Of a stretch of 64,000 bases of DNA, positions 44,416-55,566 are shown piece by piece (position 1 is the stretch's first letter; every line of letters starts with the position of its first letter). The notes under the pieces are model-generated. The model was not told the origin of the DNA and searched no databases. It worked only from the letters and a program-made list of their open reading frames with translations. The position numbers and the translations under genes are program-made. The stretch is from Diaporthe sp. PMI_573 (taxonomy: Eukaryota > Ascomycota > Sordariomycetes > Diaporthales > Diaporthaceae), in assembly GCA_021399435.1 (NCBI GenBank), contig JAJTUP010000010.1, positions 1,302,001 through 1,366,000 of the forward strand, read 5' to 3'.

Positions 44416-45849
44416 CTACATGATGATGGCCGGGACGTCCACGTTTGCCTTGATGGACTTGTGAGGCAGGACGCTGCCGCCATTGACGTAGATCTCATCA
44501 CCGACTGTGACATCGTCGCCGAGGACCGTCACGTTCTCGAGGCGCGCCCACTTGCCGACGGTGCTGTTCCAACCCACGATGGTCTTCTTAACCCAAGCAT
44601 GGTCCTTGACCTTGGATCCCTTCAGGAGCACACACTGCTGCAGCCGGACACCGTCCCCGATGACCACATTGGGGCCGATGGTGACATGCGGCCCTATCTT
44701 GCAGTTGTTGCCGACCTTGGCCGAAGGGTCGATCATGACGTTGCCGTGGACGTACGGCTCGGTGTGCGGGGCGAGGAGCTTGGACTTCCTCTTCTCCAGC
44801 GACCTCAGGTAGAGCTCTGTGCCGGCGATGAAGTCCTTGGGCTGGCCGACGTCCATCCAGAAGCCCTCGAGGTCGAATGAGTGCAGCTCCCCATCCCTGA
44901 CCATGGCAGGGAAGGTCTCCTGCTCGATGGAGGTGGGGCGCAGGTCTATGCGGTCGAGGACCGAGGCGTTGAGGATGTAGATGCCGGCGTTGATGCGGTT
45001 ACCGACGAACTCGACTGGCTTCTCGACGAAGCGCTCGATGCGGGAAGGGTGGCCGGGCTGGTGTACGATGACGCCGTACTTGGACGGCTCCTCGACCTTT
45101 GTGACACAGATGGTGCCCTCGTTGCCGTGCTTCTTGTGGAATGCAATGAGCTCCTTGAAGGGGTATTCGCATGTGACGTCCGAGTTGAGGACGAAGAAGG
45201 GAGAGTCGTCCTTGAGGAGGATATCGGCAGCCAGCTTCAGGGGGCCGGCAGTACCCAGGGGTTCTGTCTCGACCGAAAAGGTGATGTTGATGCCGAAGCG
45301 CTTGGAGTACTGAGAGAAGAGGTGATGGGTTAGAATAGCTCCTCCCCTCCCAAAAAAAAAAAAAAAAGGTTAGGGACGTCCGGCGTAGCGCAGCACCCGA
45401 CCCCACACCCCGTCCAAGGCAGGAGGGCGACTGGTATGATACGACGGCATCGGACAATTGGTTGGGGACTGACCTCTGACAGGGCGTTCTCCATGATTTC
45501 TGGGCGGTAGTTGACGGCGAGGACGACATCGGTGACACCAGCCTCAGCAAGGGCCTCAATCTGGTGCTCGATCATAGGCTTGTTGGCGAACTCGACCAGG
45601 GGCTTGGGCATGGTCAAGGTCTGGCAACCCAATGGCGGGTCAGCGGTTGCAATGTCCAGTCAAGCTGAAGGATGAGATGTATGCGATATGGTCCGAACAA
45701 GTGAGTACGTACAAGAGGTCGGAGGCGGGTGCCAAAGCCGCCGACGAGAATAAGAGCTGTAGCAAGAAAACATGTGAGCTCGCTGGACCAGGCTGGCGAT
45801 GATGCGGCTTGCGCGCCGGGGAAGAGGCTTGGAGGTGCTCACCCTTCAT
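44416..45849 (-). CDS. MPG1: Mannose-1-phosphate guanylyltransferase (GDP-mannose pyrophosphorylase)
   Basis: Four exons on the minus strand: 45849-45843 (7 nt, ATGAAGG), 45756-45713, 45620-45474 and 45309-44416; 363 residues, the normal fungal length. The nucleotide-binding signature is assembled across introns as [20 protein letters not shown] with [12 protein letters not shown]. Further landmarks: [25 protein letters not shown], the sugar-binding [32 protein letters not shown], and a left-handed beta-helix of hexapeptide repeats at the C-terminus ([20 protein letters not shown]). The enzyme makes GDP-mannose from GTP and mannose-1-phosphate in the cytosol, feeding N-/O-glycosylation, GPI anchors and wall mannans, and is essential in yeast (PSA1/SRB1/VIG9). 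Intron 3 carries a poly-A run (plus strand, about 45353-45367). Confidence 0.97.
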
Positions 45850-48607
45850 GGTTGTGGTTGGAGGGGTGGGCTGCACTGGGCTGCACTAAAGGAGCGTTGC
45901 AAGGGGATAACGAGCGACGAGAGGGCTTCTTGCTGTGCGACAGACGAGGACGTGAGCCAAGGTCAGGAGATGTGGACGAGGGCGAGAGCGCGCGCAAGCA
46001 GTTTGGCTGCTGGTGTGGAGTGTGGAGCTGGATATGCTGTCAAGTGAGTGACGAGGACTGGTGGGCGTCACACAGTAAGGCAGATCAGGTCAATTCTGGG
46101 GGCAGGAAGAAGAAAAAAGGAAGGAAGGCTGTTGTTGTTGGGTTGGTGTTGAGATATGTGGGAGGGAGGTTGCACTGCTGATGGGATGGAATTGGACGGG
46201 TGGATGGTGACAGATGTGCCTCTGTAAATTGGGGAGCGGGAAGGACATGGGATTCGCCCCAACCCAGCTGGTGTGGTGTACCTAGGCAGGTCGTCGCATG
46301 TACCGCGCGCGCCCATACAGTATGGCGAGTACCTACATACCTACCTGGGTAATGTACCTAGGCAGGTAGGCACTAAAGGGAGTCCCAGGCTGGCCAGGTT
46401 CCCAGGTCTAGCGTGGAAAAGGGGGCAGAGGAGGGAGGGACAGGGGGTGGGGGTGGGGTAATGAGGATCAATTGACGGGCCTGGGCTCATGGGCCAGGGC
46501 CCAATCGATCTGGTGTCTGGGCTGTGAGATTGATTGAGGTGCCTGGAGAGACCATGAGACTGAGACCGACTGCGCCTGCGTACGTGTGTGTCGACTGTTT
46601 GCCCCTACGTGGGCTGATGCTGCCGCTCGCCTCGGCTGTCTGCTCCCTTGTGCTCCTCGAGTCCCTTGGTTTTCTTATTACCAAATAAATAGGTGGACAG
46701 GCTGTGCATCATCTGGCCTTTTGCATGTATGACTATGTATATTTGTGCTTGTGTGTCTGTGTGTGTGTGTGTGTGTGTGTACATGTATGCCCACCCAATG
46801 TCACCACTTTCGAATCCAGTCCAGAATATAGACTACCCGTGGGGTGGTCCATCCGTGCCTACAAATATCACACAACTACAGCTCCAGCTGCTACAGCACC
46901 AGCATGGGCTGTACACGCGTTGGTTCCCACATCTCCTTGCTCATCCTGTCATCCTCCCCCCGGTGGGGCGTTGCAGGGCTGGTGCGACCCCCCGAGGATA
47001 GAAAGAAGCACACTTCTCAAATAAGAGCCCGCTTTTTGTCCATCATACGGCGCTGACGGCGCTGACAGGCGTTGAGTCCCTGGCTGAGACAACCGCCTAC
47101 TGTCGCATCGAGGACACATGTCCTCTACTGTGTAGGCATGGCTGTCTCGTGTCCCGTGCCTCGTGTCTCGCATGCACAAAGTCCTTCACTCTTCGGCAGG
47201 AAAGACAATACGAGGATACTACACTACACAGGTACCTGCAGCCGTCACCTGACCTTGGCTGATCTCGAAAAGCAACCCACAGCCGACGCCCATCTTTTCG
47301 TCTGTGCTTTGACTTGCCCTTCCAAGTCCAAATAATAGGTAAGTGGGTGGGTAGTCTTGAGTAGTCCTCCGTACACTAGTCTCTGCCAGCCGCTAGGAAT
47401 CGGCTTTCACAATGCGCAGCACCACACTGCCAGTTTCCAGTACCGGTATAGGGATTCTGCTATGCATTAAAATATCCCTTCCCCCGTGCTTGTCATTATC
47501 ATCAGCTCTAAAAGTCTGTAATTCTGGAATCGTCATAAGGTCGTCACGTCGCTTTTGTCTTCTCAACGCAGGCGGCAGGCTCACACTGTCCTGCCGCCGG
47601 CCACAGCACAGCTGCACACACCAACAGGTCGATCATCAAGTCCTGCCTCCTCGGCCCTCTCACTCGCCGCGACGCAGAGCACATTCCGCGACACATCTTG
47701 CCCTGTGGCTTCCTCTTGCTTTGACATTCCATCTCAGTTCGTCCCACTTTTGTTTTTTGTTTTCTCTTTCCAACACCACAGTGGTCTGCTACACCTTTTC
47801 CATGTCCCCATTGCCTTCCGGCCCCCGGCCCCTCATTTCTGTCTCCTTCCCTCCTCCGCGGTGGTTCTGCCGGTCCCCATCACAGCTTTCTGTGCTCAAC
47901 CACAACCGGTAATGCGTGTCTGACGCCGATCCTGTGAGTCCCAGCTGGGCAGCTTGCCAGGCCACCGCTCGTGCCTTGGCCTTGATTGTCGAGGGAAGGT
48001 GGCGGGATGGTTACTAGGTCACCTTCGTCATGATGAAATCAGAAATGCCGCGATCGTTGGGTTCGATTGTTCGAATTTTCGTCTCTTTAGCTCGTAAAAT
48101 CGTAATGTCGTTAATAGCCAAGGGCTGATGCAGAATTTTGCCATGTCTCTCTTCACCAAGATATCTTGCTCGTCATGAAGTGGGTGCGGTAAAAAGAGAG
48201 AAACACAAGAGAAAACTAAGAAAGTAGGAAAAGGCAGTCCCATGATTTTCTCGGGTGAGCCCCGATGTAGTGGGGCGCAATTGCTGTGAAGCCTTCGTCA
48301 TGTTATATATCGACAGGATGGTGTGAGGTTCATCCTCACCTTTCTCTCGTTTGTCGTTTCGCGTCATGCCTGGTCATATACCTCGCCGTTTGCCGGGCCA
48401 GATGTCGTGGTCCATTAGGGTTGGAGTCATCCCGGGGAACAACAGGTCCAGTCTGCCCCTTGAGCAGGTGCGCAGCCCGCCTGAAACAAGCACTCCGCCC
48501 GACGGCTCAGCTCCTCGCCGCTATTGTCACAGATACGGCGGCCGCTGGCCACTTCGGGGCTGAGACTGGTCGCTCGTGGCTCGTACCCCTCAGACCGTCG
48601 GCCGTGC
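45850..48607. other. Intergenic region with TACCTAGG motifs and a GT microsatellite
   Basis: Left part is the upstream region of MPG1, with GTACCTAGGCAGG at 46278-46290 and GTACCTAGGCAGGTAGG at 46354-46370. A GT dinucleotide run lies at 46751-46780. From about 47400 to 48600 there is CT-rich sequence, and the right end is the 3' flank of the dsRBD-like gene. I found no supportable gene; an unrecognised short spliced gene cannot be excluded. Confidence 0.5.
46751..46780. repeat. GT dinucleotide microsatellite
   Basis: A nearly perfect GT run with one interruption, in an intergenic region upstream of MPG1. Confidence 0.9.
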
Positions 48608-49611
48608 TCACTCATACGACGCGGTGGAGCTGCCGCTCGAGTGCTGCCCGGAGCGGCGGCTGCGGCTGTGGTGGCCGTGCGACCGGGAAGAGTGCGAGTG
48701 CGAAGACGCCGAGGAGGTGTGGCGGCTGCTGCTCTTCCTGTGCTTGCGGTTGGACTCGTCTGCGGGGAGGCCCTGGACGATGCCGTTGCGTGCCAGCATG
48801 CCACCATTGACACTGAAGTTCCTGCACACCATGAAGGCGCGCATGGCCGCGTTTTCGCGTGCCAGCTCATCCGATTCGTACGCCAGGTCAGTCTGGTACT
48901 CGCGCCCGTTGACCAGGACCAAGCACGTGTAACCACCAGGTTCCCGATAGCACTCGTATGTGGGCTGCTCCCAGCCACGCCGCTGGCATAGGCCTGTAGA
49001 AATACTTTGTCAGTTAAAGGCTGCCACTGAATGCCGGCTCCGCCGGTGACGGAGAATGACCGGATGGGGTTGTCTTTGGCCGCTTATACCAGCCAGCCCA
49101 TCCCCCGCCGGCTCCAAGCGCTCCCTGCGTCGGCACGACAGCATTGCATGCAGATAGCTGGCCAGAGCGGGATCCGACGTGGGCGCATGGCGGGAGGCAG
49201 TCTGCATGCCGACCCAACCATGCAAAACACCCACCAGACCTGCCCTATGACGGAGACTGTAGATGAAATGGTGCACGACTTCCGCATGCCCAGGATCGAT
49301 AGGCGACCGCAATATAGCAGCACCGATCCCAAGCTCTGGGTTGCATGTCCGATCCCCTGTGTGGAGCGACAGAAGCGTACAAGAGTAGCAAAAGGGATGT
49401 TGCACAGATACTTTCTCTGTCTGGTGGTGCAGGGGATCTGAGATAAGACAGATGCATCATGGTTCCCGGGGTCACTTGTCCCCACCATGCCCACAAGCGG
49501 CCGACATGAACTATGCGAATATGCTCGAGAAGCGCCAATGGGTATCACCAAGGTGTCAATTGAATGCGACTGCCACTTACTGTCAAGGTACTGCATGTAG
49601 AATCCGTGCAT
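48608..49611 (-). CDS. Small dsRBD-like protein with His/Ser/Arg-rich tail
   Basis: Two exons on the minus strand: 49611-49581 (MHGFYMQYLD) and 48993-48608, 138 residues, joined by a 587-nt intron (48994-49580, GTAAGT...CTACAG). The spliced sequence reads YLDSLCQRRGWEQPTYECY, then GYTCLVLVNGREYQTDLAYE and ENAAMRAFMVCRNFSVNGGM. This is the alpha-beta-beta-beta-alpha pattern of a double-stranded RNA binding domain: a first helix ending CQRRGW, the xPxYE strand, a VxVNGREY strand and a final alanine-rich helix. The last 45 residues are His/Ser/Arg-rich with RS/HS repeats (SSSRHTSSASSHSHSSRSHG). The usual KKxAK RNA-contact motif at the start of helix 2 is not evident (SDELARENAAMRAF instead), so this may be a dsRBD-fold protein-interaction domain. 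No named family recognised. The tiny first exon is supported by domain continuity and perfect splice sites. Confidence 0.65.
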
Positions 49612-52600
49612 TTTGGGTGCTGGGGTCTCAATGGCTTGCGAGGCAGAGCGCAGGAACGTGGGTGGATCTCCGAGCCGGCAGGCTAGAGATGAGAGTGACG
49701 AGAACGTCGTCCGGTGCCCCGGCGAGGTGTTCCAAAGGCAGTGCCGGTGGCGGTGCCAACAGCCCAAGACGAGTACTTCTTTCTTTTCTTTCTTGACGGC
49801 GGCGGATGAGCACAAGGGGCTAGGTCTGGGTGCCTGGCGATGCAGTCAAGCCCAACCTCAGGGCAGAGTGTACCTGCGCGACCAAGAAGTGCCGGGGCGA
49901 TGACGGCGTAGGGCAGCAATGCTGATTGCCGTACGGGGGCGCTAGGGACAAGCTGGATTGTCTGCCGTGCCTTTCACTCAGGACGCTCTGGATTCCTGGA
50001 CAGGAAAGGGCGAGTTCGATCAAAGACAGGAGAGAGGATGCGGTGTTGGTGGTGGTGTTGATGGTGGTGGTGGTGAGTGGCGGCTGTGGTAGGGCTACTA
50101 TGCTGCTACGTATTCCGGCCTCAAGATGCAGGAGAGGATGAGCCAGCAACGGCGAGACATGTGTGCTTTATTGCAGAAATTCTGATTGTGGTGCGGGGCT
50201 ACCTCGAGAACCGGCCCAATTCCCACCTGGAAAAGGAATGACGGCGGGAAAGAAGCTAGGAAATAGCATGGGGTTTGAGGGCAAGGAAGGGGACGGGCTC
50301 GAAAGATGCAAGTCGAGAGATGCGGCTCTCAAAGTGTGACCCATCTTGATGTGTTGGCGTGCGCGGTTGCCAGTTGATAGGAAGCGCTGGGAACTAGAGA
50401 GCTCCACCAAGACACAAGGGGGTGGCCATCGGATGCAGACAAGGACTAGACACAGAGGAAAGAGACACGGTGGGTACAAGAGCAAGAAACGCCGGGCCAG
50501 CAGAGTGTACAGTCCACGAGCGAGCATGTGGGATGGGAGTCCAGGGTGGTGACGAAGGAGACTTGAGGTCGAGAACAGACAACGGCCACGAGCTTGGCGA
50601 TGGGGGCATCTCTCCAGTGAGCCCAGTCACTCGGTTAATTCTCTCGAGGTACGTATCCCCCGATGACAGGGAGAGCCGGGCCTCTGGAGGTGACCGCAAC
50701 TCTCCCCCACGACGGTAACCTTGACCGTGGTCTGACGGCACCTCCTAAGAGGCGTGTAGCGCCGGAGGTATCTGGACCAGCAGAGTCACAAGCGCGGTAC
50801 GGATGTGTCGAGGGCCCACGGGCCTTGCGAGCCCGGGGGAAAGCTCGTGGGCGCATGTCGCTGCTGGGTAGAAGCCCGGTGCGATGCACAAAGAGACTGG
50901 CCGAGTGATGTGGCAAATGGCACCGTCCTCGGAACCGACCAATCTCTGCACCTCAACCGACTGCACGAGAGATGCAAACCGAGGGGCCGGCGACGTGAGA
51001 GAAATTTGCAACAGAGAAAAGGACTCGACATGGCCCATCTTCCGGCCTGCCCACTTAGATTGGCCGCCATAGAGAATCCGGACCAAGAGCAGGGAAGGGA
51101 TATGCCTGGTTCCTGGGGCAGGCCGTGGCTCGGGTACGGGAGGAGGTACGGATCTGTACAAGCTGTACATGGACCCCTCCAGCCCCAGGAATAATACCCC
51201 AAGACAGGCGCTTCCCACTTGCGCGACATGCTCGCGCGTTCTGGAAGGATTTGTTGCGCCATGCCCACAGCTTGCCATGCGGCGAGACGCTGCGTCTGCG
51301 TGTCCGTAAACGGCTCAAGATTAAGCTCCGGCCGGGGGGCGGGAGCTATCACCTGGGGGTCTCCAGCCCTCTCAATGGAGCAAGCAGGCACTCCAGAGCC
51401 CATGTACGATCTATCTCGGCTGGCGCAGGCGCTTGGCTGCGAACCCCTCGGGCCTCGGGCCCTGCGACCTTCACCTTTTGGTCTTTTTGCCCTGGGCCCC
51501 TTGTGGGGGGGGGGGATTGCTTGGAGCTTACAACATGGAGCACCCGATGGGATTTGCCAGATACTTCGTGTGGAGAATGCGACGTGACCAAAAGACTGAC
51601 CGAACGTAGCATACCTAGTACACTCATACAAGTGAAACGCGTGTTGGCAACAACAGGTAGTTTGTGAAAGGGAAACCCCCCCTCTCCTTTTCACGCCCGG
51701 CGGAGGCATGGAACCGTTGAACGAGTGGGATCAGAGGCCAGAAGTGAGAAAACAAGGACCTTGGGCGAGCAGACGGCGGATGGCAAATTGCAAGCCTCGG
51801 TGGCGGGAGGAGAATCAGCGCTTGTTTGATGATAGGCCCGGGTCGGAGCAGCCAATCTCAGGGGTCGGATGGGAGACAGTAAGGGTCGCTAGAAACGAGG
51901 AAGTGCCTTGCTCGCAAGAGAAGGGTCGTACTCCGTCGGTACCACAGCCCGTGGACGCCGTTCGGTAGACGAAGGGGAGAAGGAGGGGGGGACGGGGGAG
52001 AAGATGAGGGACCCAGTAGGAGAGCGGCAGACAGGCCGTGGCAGACTGCCGTGAAGGAAGTCGGTGAGGCGAAAAGAAAATAGAGAGACAGGCGCGAGCT
52101 GGCAGACCCTTGCATAGGCCTGCAGCTGCTGGGACCGCGGTGATTGAGCATGGGCACACGGCTACTGCGCGGTATAACGCAATCGAACGGTCCAGCAGTC
52201 CGGGTCCGATTAATTGTAAGCAGTGTGGCGTGAGAGGGGAGGAGGGCGGAGCAGGAAGGGGAAGGAAGGCGAGGGAGGCATATCGCCCGAGTCCCTGTGG
52301 CGGACCACGAGCACTGACGGTTCACCATTGGCAACTGATGGTTGACTCTTGGACGCGGGTCATCCATTGACGCCAGCCATTGGCATCTGCTGTGATGATG
52401 GGTTCGGTAGAGTCGAGAAGTCGAGCAAGGGGGAACAGCAAGGCAACGGCACTGCACTCGTTTCGGCGGTAGCGGGTCTCGTGCATGTGTGTACCGTGGT
52501 GTACATGTACCCTAGATGCGGCAGCAGAGCAGAGCAGAGCAGGCCTGAGCAATGCCACTCATGCAGTGATGAGTTGGCAATGCGGCTTTGAAATTAATCG

Positions 52601-52790
52601 AGATATCAGAATGTAGCGCGCAACGGCTCCAAGTACCCCCGAATTCCATGGAGCGAGGGGGGCCACCGTAGCCGTGCTGTACCGTCTGTGCTGCAGCACG
52701 CAGCCGAGTACCTTGGCAGTACATGGGGCGGGAGGGGGGGACTGTACATCTGAAGATCGCTGTGTACCCAGCCCCACCACCACCACTACC

Positions 52791-52849
52791 AGCAGAGCCA
52801 GCAGAGCCAGCAGAAGCAGCAGAGCCAGCAGAAGCAGCAGGGCAACAGA
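52791..52849. repeat. AGCAGAGCC/AGCAGAAGC imperfect tandem repeat
   Basis: Several imperfect 9-bp units, AGCAGAGCC alternating with AGCAGAAGC. It lies in gene-free sequence. Confidence 0.75.
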
Positions 52850-54024
52850 AACACCAGAACGGCAGAAGCAGCCGATGGTCTCCGCCGGTGTGGTTCTGGT
52901 GGGTGGTGTGGGGCTGTTCGCAGATGCCCTGTTTCCGAGTGCTGGGCCTTCAGCCTTGAGACCTTGAGGCCTTGAGGCCTTTGAGTGTCTTGAGTGCCGG
53001 GTCTCAAGCCCAGACAGAGTCTTGATCTTTGACGACTTGTTGACACCGACAAGTGGTTTGTGTGGTCTCAGCAGGTAGTGTACATTCTCCCTCACAATGC
53101 TTCCAAAGGAGGGGGCCGGCGGGCAGGAGGGGCAGCGTTGGAGGTCTGGGGTCAGTCAGCAGGGCACGGACCGGGTCGAAGGATCCAGCCAGTAGACCGG
53201 CTGTGCTTGTGATTGGCCAATTGGACTGAGCTCCAGATGACCCGCAGATGCTGCTTGGCTTGCGAGCCCACGGGTTCTTTCTCTCTAGCACACAAAGGAC
53301 ATGAGCATGAGGTGAGGTTATGTCAAGCTCGGGCAGGCCAGAACAGGGCAGTGCAGGCCAGGGCAAGGCCAGGCCAGGGCAGATGAAGCAGCAGTGTTGT
53401 CTGGTGTACATGGCACGCGTGGCAGAACGGAGGCGACAGAGAACCTTGCTTCCCATGTGGCCCAAGCGCCAACGTTCCCGTGTTTGTGCGTGTGTACCGT
53501 GATGAAAACGTCTCGACAACAATGTCTATCATCCATGTGTTTCAGCCCATTGCAGCTCAATGCTTTTTCGATTCTCGTCTCATATCCGCCCAGGCCTGTG
53601 TATGGCCGACTCGAGGTCTGCCAGGGTTGGTGAGGTCGAGTGTGATGTGACAAAGCTGCCACCAGCCGTCGGTCGCCCTGCAACCCGTGACCAACAACAC
53701 CACACCACACGCCGGACTCGACCTCGTCGGACCCGAAGGACGTGGCCAGGCAGTGAACCAGGGCTGCCAGGCAGACCCACCACTGAGTTACTGCCGTTGC
53801 TGCTATACCATTTGCATCATCCCTCCTGGTTCCGACGCAGACTCTCCTGCCTGGTGGCGCGCGAGCCTGCTCCTCGTGCAGCCTGCAGTCCGAGTCCAGT
53901 CCTCCACGGCAATCGCGACCAGTCTGCCAACGTCATACTGCATTGCAGCAGAAACGAGTCGGGTCTTGACAGGCCGAGTCCTCGGAAGCCTGTTGGGAAC
54001 CACACTTGTGTCCTCGCAAGTGCA

Positions 54025-54026
<2 letters not shown>

Positions 54027-54062
<36 letters not shown>
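54027..54062. repeat. GT dinucleotide microsatellite
   Basis: About 18 uninterrupted GT units, the longest simple repeat in the window, in gene-free sequence. Confidence 0.92.
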
Positions 54063-54064
<2 letters not shown>

Positions 54065-55566
54065 CCGCGCCCGCGCGCCTGTGTGTCAGTCACACGATGA
54101 CCCGGAAGCTGCCACGAGGTGTCCCACAAAGATCGAAACATCCCTTGCATGGCATACCGTGCTCCCTTCAGAATCCCCCAGTGGTGGGCTCCTCGTGCAG
54201 TCCGTCTCAGATGCATCTGAGTCAACAACCACTTGCGGGATGCAGCCCTCTCCAGCTCCATCCAGCCTGGCCTGGCCTGGTCTGCCTGGTTTGCCTCTGC
54301 ACCACCAGGCGCCCCCCCTCCCCCTTTTCCCTCTGTTATTTCTCACCAAGACATGTTCTCCTTCTTATCCATGCATACCTCTCATAGCGTACCTGTAGAC
54401 TACCCAGCTCCCGCGCCCACCATCGGGAACAGCCATTCGCGTGATCATCTGATATCTGACTGCATAGTACGTACATGAACAACACCAGGCGGACACGTCA
54501 ACTCAAGGGGCCCGTTTTCGAGGCCCAGGAGGGTGTGTCGTGTATCGCCGGAGGCGTCGTTTCCATCATTACTTCGGCATCCATCTCCAGCGTCCCACGA
54601 TGATCCCAAGCAGCCCCTCTGGGCCCGGTCCCTGCGTACCGCTCTCCGCTTTCCTGGTCCTTCCTCATCCCAGCCAAAGTCGTCGGTCAAGTGAAATGCA
54701 ACCTGCAATGCATCGTCAGAATTCCTGCAAGACGCCCAAAAGGACAACAGCAGCGCTTCGCCGCCAGCTTGGCCTGCTTCTAGCACGGCCTTGATTGGTG
54801 AAACCTTCTCAGACCTCTCTCATCGTGCATTCTCATGGCATCTGTATCTCCCATATGCGGCGGTTCGGAGCGTCCTCAGGCATATCTCTACTGGGTGGCG
54901 TTCTAAACTTCGCCCGCTACAGCGTTCTACAGGTCCTGGCCCCGCCCCCCTCCCCCCGGGGCGTGGTTCATGCGCATGTGTTGTACTGTGAGCGAGGAGG
55001 CTGTCCTTCAAATACAGGGTTCACAGGATTGACAGCTACTAGTCTCCCCTCTCTCACCTCGGTCGACCCGAACTTGACCAGGATCCTGGAAAAATCGACT
55101 TGAATACATAGCATTGGGTCTAGAGATAGCTATACCGTAGGCCGTGCTAGCCAATCCTATGGTCCAGTTAATCACTCTCTGCTGAGCCTACAGAGCATTG
55201 TGTTTCCAAGATCCTGGTCGCCCTGCCTCGTTCATAGTCCGCTACAACAAGAAAGAAAAAGGGTATTGCGTGCTTCAACCCGATCGATGTTACTCCCGGT
55301 GGAGATGGGTCGGACGGGACGCGGACACCCTCACTTGCCCTGTGCCTGATGTCGTCGTTCACCATCGCCACGTGACATCCGGACCTACATGTTGTGCCAT
55401 GGGTAGTCGTGGCCGTTGAACTGTGCCAAACGGAGCAGGCTTCAGATGGTCCCTCCGATTCGCCCTGTACGAGAATCATATGTGGGTGCAAGCCGCCAGT
55501 TGGTGCTGCACGACAAAATCAAACTTGCGGCGTGCGCCTGCCTTGGCCCGCAGTGGACGAGAGATT

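Larger units (their letters stand above)
49612..55566. other. About 6 kb with no supportable gene
   Basis: I see no gene here. Long chance frames exist, for example 51709-50786 on the minus strand (307 codons, Trp/Cys/Arg/Pro-rich, no domain) and 53560-54387 on the plus strand (which runs through a GT repeat as CVCVCV). Local structure includes GGT/GTT repeats near 50045-50085 upstream of the dsRBD-like gene, AGCAGAGCC-type repeats at about 52791-52849, GGCAGGCCAG-type repeats at about 53326-53385, and a GT run at 54027-54062. The interval is not obviously AT-rich, so it is not a typical RIP-mutated transposon graveyard. Confidence 0.5.

Noticed and set aside
50786..51709. 307-codon minus-strand open frame with a true ATG
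   Set aside because: Composition is rich in Cys, Trp, Arg, Pro and Ser with no ordered domain or introns, and overlapping frames occur on the other strand; long chance frames are common in this GC-rich DNA.
53560..54387. 275-codon plus-strand open frame
   Set aside because: It reads through the GT microsatellite as an alternating Cys-Val run and has no domain; typical chance frame.
54445..54786. Minus-strand frame containing DALQVAFHLTDDFGW
   Set aside because: Looks locally protein-like but has no family match, an unsupported start and a disordered remainder.
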